A DNA stretch of 64,000 nucleotides. Source: Gigaspora margarita (taxonomy: Eukaryota; Glomeromycota; Glomeromycetes; Diversisporales; Gigasporaceae). Position numbers and translations under genes: made by a program. Location of the stretch: contig WTPW01001163.1 of assembly GCA_009809945.1 (NCBI GenBank), forward strand, positions 167,318 through 231,317. The letters run 5' to 3'. Of this stretch, positions 58,430 through 64,000 are shown in pieces. A model generated the notes under the pieces. That model saw only the letters and a program-made list of their open reading frames with translations, was not told where the DNA came from and made no database searches. The first letter of the stretch is position 1; every line of letters begins with the position of its first letter.

Positions 58430-58880
58430 GAATAAGTTTTTAACTTTTAAGATCACTAGCACTAGATCATTAAATTAATTATTCGCTTACCCCCAGACAA
58501 CACGAGTATCACAATTATTTTCAAACTCGATAAAATTTTATACCATAATAAATATAAACAAGTAAAGTTTTATAATGTTTAATACTTGATAATTATAACA
58601 AATCGAATAAAAAGATTTGTTATTGGTAAAAATCTCAATTTCTGATTTATATTCAAAAAAAATGCTTATACCATTTTTGTACTTGCAGTAAATAATATAT
58701 AAAAACTTATAAAAAATACAACGAACCAGAAAGTACATTGTTTTTTTTGTATCCAAATATCTATTTGCAGCATATTAAAGCATTCAAAAATATTAATATG
58801 AAAATTGCCGTGAAATAACTATCTGTAATAGCAATTCTAAAAGCACACGAAACTAGTGTCAATTCTATCACATCTTATTT
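58430..58880. other. Intergenic, nothing recognised
   Basis: AT-rich spacer before unit copy C. A 72-codon minus ORF (58756-58538) is low-complexity and unsupported. Confidence 0.45.
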
Positions 58881-59176
58881 TGTATATATACTAATCTGTA
58901 CTTAAACTCCATTTCTCAATGTTTAATATCCTTACTTAATTTAATTGTATAGACTTTTGCGTAATTGTTTAGATGATTTTCGAAAAGTGGTTAATACTTT
59001 TCATGAAAGTTTCCTAAGATTAATTAAATATACGTAAAAGTTGTTTTCACAATGAATATTGCTAAGCAAAGAATGGAGGACTTTTGACCAAATGCTATTA
59101 AACCAATATTTTATATAGGGACTCAGTTCGATGTTGAAGAATCAAAAATTTTTGAATTACAAAAAAGTTTATTAAA

Positions 59177-59516
59177 ATGATTTCTTTCCCTGCCGAATGT
59201 CTTTTAAACATATTTGCATTTATTCAAAAAGATCAAGGAAGCCTGTTTTCATGTCTTCTTGTAAATCGCTATTGTTGTAGAATTGCTGTGCCAATATTGT
59301 GAGAGGAACCTTGTTTAAAAAAGGAAAGCTTATCAGAAAAATTTTTCAAGAATATTTTTTTCAGGATTAAACGCAAATGACCGACAACTATTTCTTTTAG
59401 AATTAAATATGCAATTTAAAATTACAATTCCAAGTAATACAAAACCTTTATTTGAATACTTAGCTTATATTAAAAAAGTTACTGCTTTTGATCTAGATTA
59501 TGGAGTCAAGGATTGG
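59177..59516 (+). pseudogene. F-box half of unit copy C, cut by an inversion
   Basis: ATG at 59177 begins MISFPAECLLNIFAFIQKDQ.. and continues CLLVNRYCCRIAVPIL with a TGA at the W codon, the F-box of the family. Further frameshifts follow, then ..ITIPSNTKPLFEYLAYIKKV.. and ..GVKDW at 59516, where homology to copies A and B stops abruptly. The upstream 280 bp match those of copies A and B. The rest of this gene lies inverted just downstream. Confidence 0.7.
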
Positions 59517-59746
59517 ATAAAAAAAATTGAATTAAAAAGTTTACAAACAATCATGTTTTAAAGTCAAAAAAACTTTGTGGAGATTTTTACGATTATTTAA
59601 TTGTCAATGTTCTTAGCTAAGTTTAATGTGCATTAAAATCTTTAATAATAATCTAACCTTGGATAAAAAATAATAGCCTAAATTATGCATCTGAAGTGTT
59701 TTTGTTAAAAGATAAGGTTCACAATGAAGACTATCTGAATGAGGAA

Positions 59747-60608
59747 TTAGTGATCAAATGTTTTAATTTTATCTGTAAAATATTTTTTGTGATTTTTGGA
59801 AAGAGCATTTGCTAATAACTTTATATTTTCAAAATCATAACAATCATCAAAAACTTCCAATAAGGTTAAAGAGCTATTTTTGTAAAGAGTATCTGCCAAT
59901 ACTTGTACTTCTTTGGAACCAAATTGATTATATGAAAGATTCAAATAAGTTAAAGCATTGTCTTCACAAAGAGCATTTGTAATCTATTTATTTCCTCAAA
60001 ACTGATTTGATTTGATGAAAGATTCAAAGAAGCTAAAGTGTTGTTTTTGAATAGAGAATTTGCTAACTCTTTTACTCTCTCAGAACCAAGTTCACAATTT
60101 CTGAAATTTAGGTAATCAACAAAAAGTTACTGTAAAGAGCATTTGATATTACTTTTCCACCTTCAGAACTGAGTTTATTTGATGAAAAATCCAAAGAAGT
60201 TAAGGAGTTATTTTTGCAAAGAGCAAATGCTATCTCTTTATACTATTAAGACTAAGTTGATTATTTTAAAGATCCAAAAATTTTAAAGCTGTATTCTTGC
60301 AGAGAGCACTTGCTAATACCTTCACACTCTTAAAATCAAGTCGATTAGTTAAAAGAATTAAAGAACTCAAAGAAGTAGTTGTGTGAAGAGAATTTGTAAA
60401 TCTCTTACAAATTTCAGTATTAAGGTTAGGATTTAAAGAATTTACAGTGTTATTTTCAAAAAGAACTTCTAAGACCTTTTTTTTGCTCTTATCATCAAGT
60501 AGTATAAATCTACTTAAATCCAATTCTTTAAGATTTTTACATTTTCGTAAAAACATTATAATCAAAGAACTTACAATAGAATTATTAAATCTCACATATT
60601 TAAGCCAA
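59747..60608 (-). pseudogene. LRR half of unit copy C, inverted
   Basis: Reads on the minus strand from the shared TTGG at 60608: LKYVRFNNSIVSSLIIMFLR.., then KCKNLKELDLSRFILLDDKS and ribonuclease-inhibitor-type LRRs (..RLDFKSVKVLASALCKNTAL..), with breaks, to ..LNLSYNQFGSKEVQVLADTL.. and a stop at 59747. It keeps CGA where copy A has TGA. The inverted DNA extends through the 3' flank to 59517. Copies A and B show that the original order was F-box then LRR on one strand. Confidence 0.75.
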
Positions 60609-61211
60609 CTTGTAAAATTAATATATAAAAATTAATAACTTTTCAAATTCAAACTAATATATAATGAGTTTAAACTTCTTTGGTTTAACGAAATATTTTA
60701 ATTTTGTTATATATTGTGAATAAAGATTTATCAGAATCATTTTACCAGAGTTATATGAAGCTACCAGAAAGAAAAATAAAAGGCAAAATGCCTACAAAAA
60801 AAAAATAAATAGTAGGCCAAATATTCATATAGTATAAGTAAAATTGTCTTCTCGACATTTTTACGATGGCTGTTTTTTGTATATTCCACTTTTTTTTTTT
60901 TTAAAAAAAAAAAAAGGGTATGGATCAAAAACCAACAAACTTATAGCTATTAAAACGGCTGTCTATTTTTTAATGACATTGGGTGCTGAATCACTTTAAA
61001 TTCTGATAAGAGTTTTTTATTTAAAACAAGTTTAAATAAAATTTATTTAATAAAATAAAATTTACAGTTTTTTTATATTTTTTGCTCAGTTTAATAAAGA
61101 TTGCACTAAATATTTAGATATTACTACAATATTTTAAAATACAAAAAGACACCTAAAAAAAATTTAAGAAAATAAACCTGACTACAGTTTTACTAAGTAG
61201 ATTAAAAATTT
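60609..61211. other. Downstream flank of unit copy C
   Basis: 60610-60760 matches 57560-57715 beyond copy B. The rest is AT-rich and includes a T/A homopolymer palindrome at about 60888-60915. No gene. Confidence 0.5.
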
Positions 61212-61980
61212 ATTTTTTAATTTGTAATTCGTTAATTTTAAGAAAAGCTTCTTTTTTAATGTCTGAATCCTTAGTTTCACAATATAATAATTTGTAGACC
61301 TTTAATGCATCACTATTTTTATTACATTCTTCAAGAAATTTGGGACACTTAAAGCATAATTCTCATTTTTTTCAGTGCCATTCCTATTTAAACTGCAAAG
61401 TGCAATATAATATATTGCAATGCTATATCTTTGAATTGCCTCTTTACTAGTATCATTTTCTGACCCTTCACAAGTAAGATTTCGAAATAATTGGTAAGCT
61501 GAGTCATAATTTTTATTATTGTAGTCATTAATTGCAGATTTTAATTTTGACGTGTTCCACATTTTATCTGTTAGTTGATCCATTTCCTCATTTTTTCTTT
61601 TTTTCTCATCCAAATATTTAATAAAACTTTTGAAGCCTGATTGTAATTCTACTTTGTAAATTATAAAACTGCCTAGTAAAAGCAGGCCATTCTTTAGGAG
61701 TAATAACTTCTTTTTGTCTGTTTTTAGTAGCATTAAATGCTTTAGAAATATTGGTTTGATCAAAATTTCCAAAATAGGATTTAATGTCACTTAAAGATGC
61801 TTTGATTATATCACTAAATCTTACAGTTAGAATATTTATATTATTAGACACCATTTTTATATTTGTTGCATTTTTCTCATTCAAATATTTAATCGAACTT
61901 TTAAAGCCTAATTGGGATTTTATTTGTAAATTATAAAACTCTCTAGTAAAAGCAGGCCATTCTGAAAAACTCTTTCTCAT
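61212..61980 (-). pseudogene. Sel1/TPR-like repeat protein with internal duplication, frameshifted
   Basis: Starts at 61980 (MRKSFSEWPAFTREFYNLQI..). The segment EWPAF-R-FYNLQ..GFKS-IKYL-EK occurs twice (about 61960-61870 and 61690-61610), an internal duplication with a frameshift at about 61640. Then come ..KLKSAINDYNNKNYDSAYQL.. and ..EAIQRYSIAIYYIALCSLN.., which look like Sel1/TPR helices, then GTEKNENYAL. Near 61330 a second shift leads to ..FLEECNKNSDALKVYKLLY.. and a stop at 61212. The total would be about 250 residues. Function unknown; a tetratricopeptide scaffold is plausible. Confidence 0.55.
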
Positions 61981-62415
61981 AGATCACTAACCAAATACAG
62001 AGCTATAGGAAATAAACAAAAAACAACAAACTACTAAGTAAATAAAACTAAGATATAGCCCTTGGTGGGCCAGAAACTACTTCCCAAGGACCGATGATAA
62101 ACAATTACAAGTATTTAATGAAAAAGGAAAAGAGCTAACCCAACTGACACACTATATACCTTCAGCGCTATTCTCCTATGAGGGGCGAAAGACAAATAAG
62201 AGAACATAAAACTACATCCCGATATCCCTACTTCCCTTAGCTAAATATGGAACCACTCCCTAACCCAACCCTACCCCAAACTCTCCCTCTGTGAACTCTT
62301 ATAAACAGGAAAAATCTCGCCTCTCAGGCCCAGAAATGCCATCAAACGATAACGAAAAAAGTGGCCAAATCAGTTTACCCCACTAGATTCAAGTATGACA
62401 TCATTGCCTGACTGA
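61981..62415. other. Start of a compositionally distinct block
   Basis: From about 62040 the sequence becomes visibly less AT-rich (AACCCAACCCTACCCCAAAC near 62260), and this continues to the window end. No gene in this part. Confidence 0.45.
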
Positions 62416-64000
62416 TTGACATCAACATGCACAGATCAAAACAACAACCCAGATTCGGCGATAAACAATGCAGGACCTAGAACCAACTCAGACCACGAGC
62501 ATTCACTACAGGAAATGGATCTACAAGATTCCCATGACATCAACCAACAATCTTCCCATAATATATCCAACCCTCCTACCTGCAACAAACTTGACGATAT
62601 TGACGTTATCAACATAGATGACTATGTGCCATCATCCAGCACAAATTAACACCATTTTAGCCAGAGAAATTCAAACAGACCTGCTGATGTAGACATGGAC
62701 TGCAAATCTGACTACACTGTCGAGTCAACATCCAACTGAAACAACACCCTCAGCTATAGTCAAGTAACCCGCTGAAACTGACTCTAGAACCTGATGTCCC
62801 AGGAACTAGTAACACTATGGACAGAGGCTGTCACAGGGCCCTGAGAAAAACCAAAGACCGCCCCTTAGGCACAAACGAATGGAACCCAGATAAAATCTTA
62901 GAAGCATTAACAGACCAAAACACCCTTAAAAAATTCTTCTCAGACAAAATTTCACACAGGTTTACGGAACACAATATACCCCCTACAATTAGTCTCAAAT
63001 TTAAGTATAGAGATACAGCCTTTTTTCGTCCTTCACCAAGGATAGGAGGAGCAAACCAGCACACCAATAGAATACGAAGAATATTTCAATAAAGCTCTGA
63101 ACAACTACAAAAGGATACACAAAGTCTCAATGATGAATAAAAAGAATAGAGATCAAATTTACATGATGCTCAAAAAGAAACTGGCGGCCAACTTTATCAC
63201 CAACCTCAACTTCATCACACTAAATGCACATCAAACCACTATCATGATATACTACTGTGCAAAATTCGCTCAAACAGAAGACATTGTACCTTTTGAAACA
63301 ATGAGAATGCTCCTTGGAGACACCTTATCTAACAATCTTGAACCACTACTGGACAGCCCAGACTCGATTTCAGAACATATTACAGAATTTCTTTCCTTTG
63401 CATTACCTATTTCTGATCGTAAACAAACAAGGGCGGTGGTGGCCACACTCAGAAAAATCTTCTCCTTTACACAACTTCCAAGCTCATACTTCTATGACAA
63501 TAAAGAACCCATACTTCTAGACCCTGGAGACTTGATCAACACACTTAGAGGCCATTTCCTGATTACGGACTATGATTCACTATCTTGATTATTAGAATTT
63601 AGAGCAAGCCTTAAAGAATATTACCATTTTACTCATATTCCACTACTCTACTTTGACTTACCAATACGAGAACAAAAGGATCTGCTTCCCCTTACCCTGC
63701 AAAAACTACCATTGAACCTACGCTAGCTCTTCCTACTGGACCCAATGCTCTCTCCCAGGACTTTTTGGACATGGTGGGAATGTTAAGAGAAAAATACGAC
63801 TTCAGACGACTACCAAACGATTATATTCTCGCTAGGCCATTTATACCAAACGACCTATTAAAAATCAAAACAGATCTAATTTACACATATCCCATATCAG
63901 ATAAACAGCTAGCAATTACTTTTCTCACTAAGATCAAACACAGATACAAGTTTAGACTCCCACTCCCATGAAGCATAATGACAGTAAACCCAACTGACAA
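62416..64000 (+). pseudogene. Degraded multi-frame ORF block of unknown, possibly retroelement, origin
   Basis: Successive forward frames: 62416-62649 (polar, Asn/Ser/Asp-rich), 62817-63092 (..DRPLGTNEWNPDKILEALTD.. and ..FFSDKISHRF), then after a shift near 63050 ..PIEYEEYFNKALNNYKRIHK.. through 63588 (..KLAANFITNLNFITLNAHQT..), and further pieces to 63971. They look like one protein broken by indels and stops. Base composition and codon use differ from neighbouring genes, as for a mobile element. I see no reverse transcriptase or endonuclease motif in the window; one may lie beyond 64000. Confidence 0.4.

Noticed and set aside
62831..63067. Minus-strand ORF opposite the degraded forward ORF
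   Set aside because: The shadow frame has no family motif, whereas the forward frames form a continuous protein-like series.

Overview
The window is very AT-rich eukaryotic DNA, most consistent with an arbuscular mycorrhizal fungus (Glomeromycotina, Rhizophagus-like). The evidence is the gene families, mostly decayed: an F-box/ribonuclease-inhibitor-type LRR family, Sel1-repeat proteins, a kinase C-lobe, a MATA-HMG box, an MLKL-NTD-like four-helix domain, a bHLH protein, a Zn(2)Cys(6)-like domain, and hAT transposase remnants. Most coding remnants carry stops or frameshifts, and short non-autonomous transposons are everywhere. The species call is an inference from family resemblance.

The main discovery is on the minus strand at 19.5-30.74 kb. 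A TATA box and a signal-peptide exon (30650-30562) are followed by a long array of AT-rich repeat units of about 70-120 bp. Each unit has a minus-strand 3' splice site (usually ATTATTAG), then nearly always exactly 3 nt, then a 5' splice site (usually GTAAGTATAAGC). Read as a gene, this gives 72 microexons (69 of 3 nt, one of 6 nt, two of 9 nt) between exon 1 and a 16-nt coding part of a terminal exon. Spliced in the phase set by exon 1, the frame stays open for 111 codons. The mature part has 18 cysteines in a repeated C-x7-9-C-x5-CC framework, ending in a complete C-x7-C-x5-CC-x3-C-x4-C pattern as in inhibitor-cystine-knot (knottin) scaffolds. Each 3-nt exon adds one residue. I know of no described gene built this way; schistosome micro-exon genes and aphid bicycle genes are the nearest analogues. 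The model was derived by hand and has no transcript support.

Layout: 0-1.4 kb, decayed hAT transposase; 1.8-7.6 kb, MITE, small duplications and a Sel1 relic; 7.6-10.5 kb, three tandem F-box-like relics, one split by a hAT MITE; 11.6-14.1 kb, unknown, kinase and HMG pseudogenes; 14.8-15.8 kb, palindrome with 9-bp minisatellite arms; 18-18.9 kb, tandem intron-like repeats; 19.4-30.7 kb, the microexon gene with transposons in its introns; 31.3-32.4 kb, a 1.05-kb palindrome; 33.2-37.2 kb, a 4-kb insertion carrying a hairpin array; 37-43 kb, decayed Sel1 DNA and MITEs; 43.4-44.2 kb, an MLKL-NTD-like gene; 45.5-60.6 kb, three copies of an F-box/LRR unit (the third broken by an inversion) plus bHLH, zinc-cluster and coiled-coil genes; 61-64 kb, a repeat-protein pseudogene and a compositionally distinct degraded ORF block.
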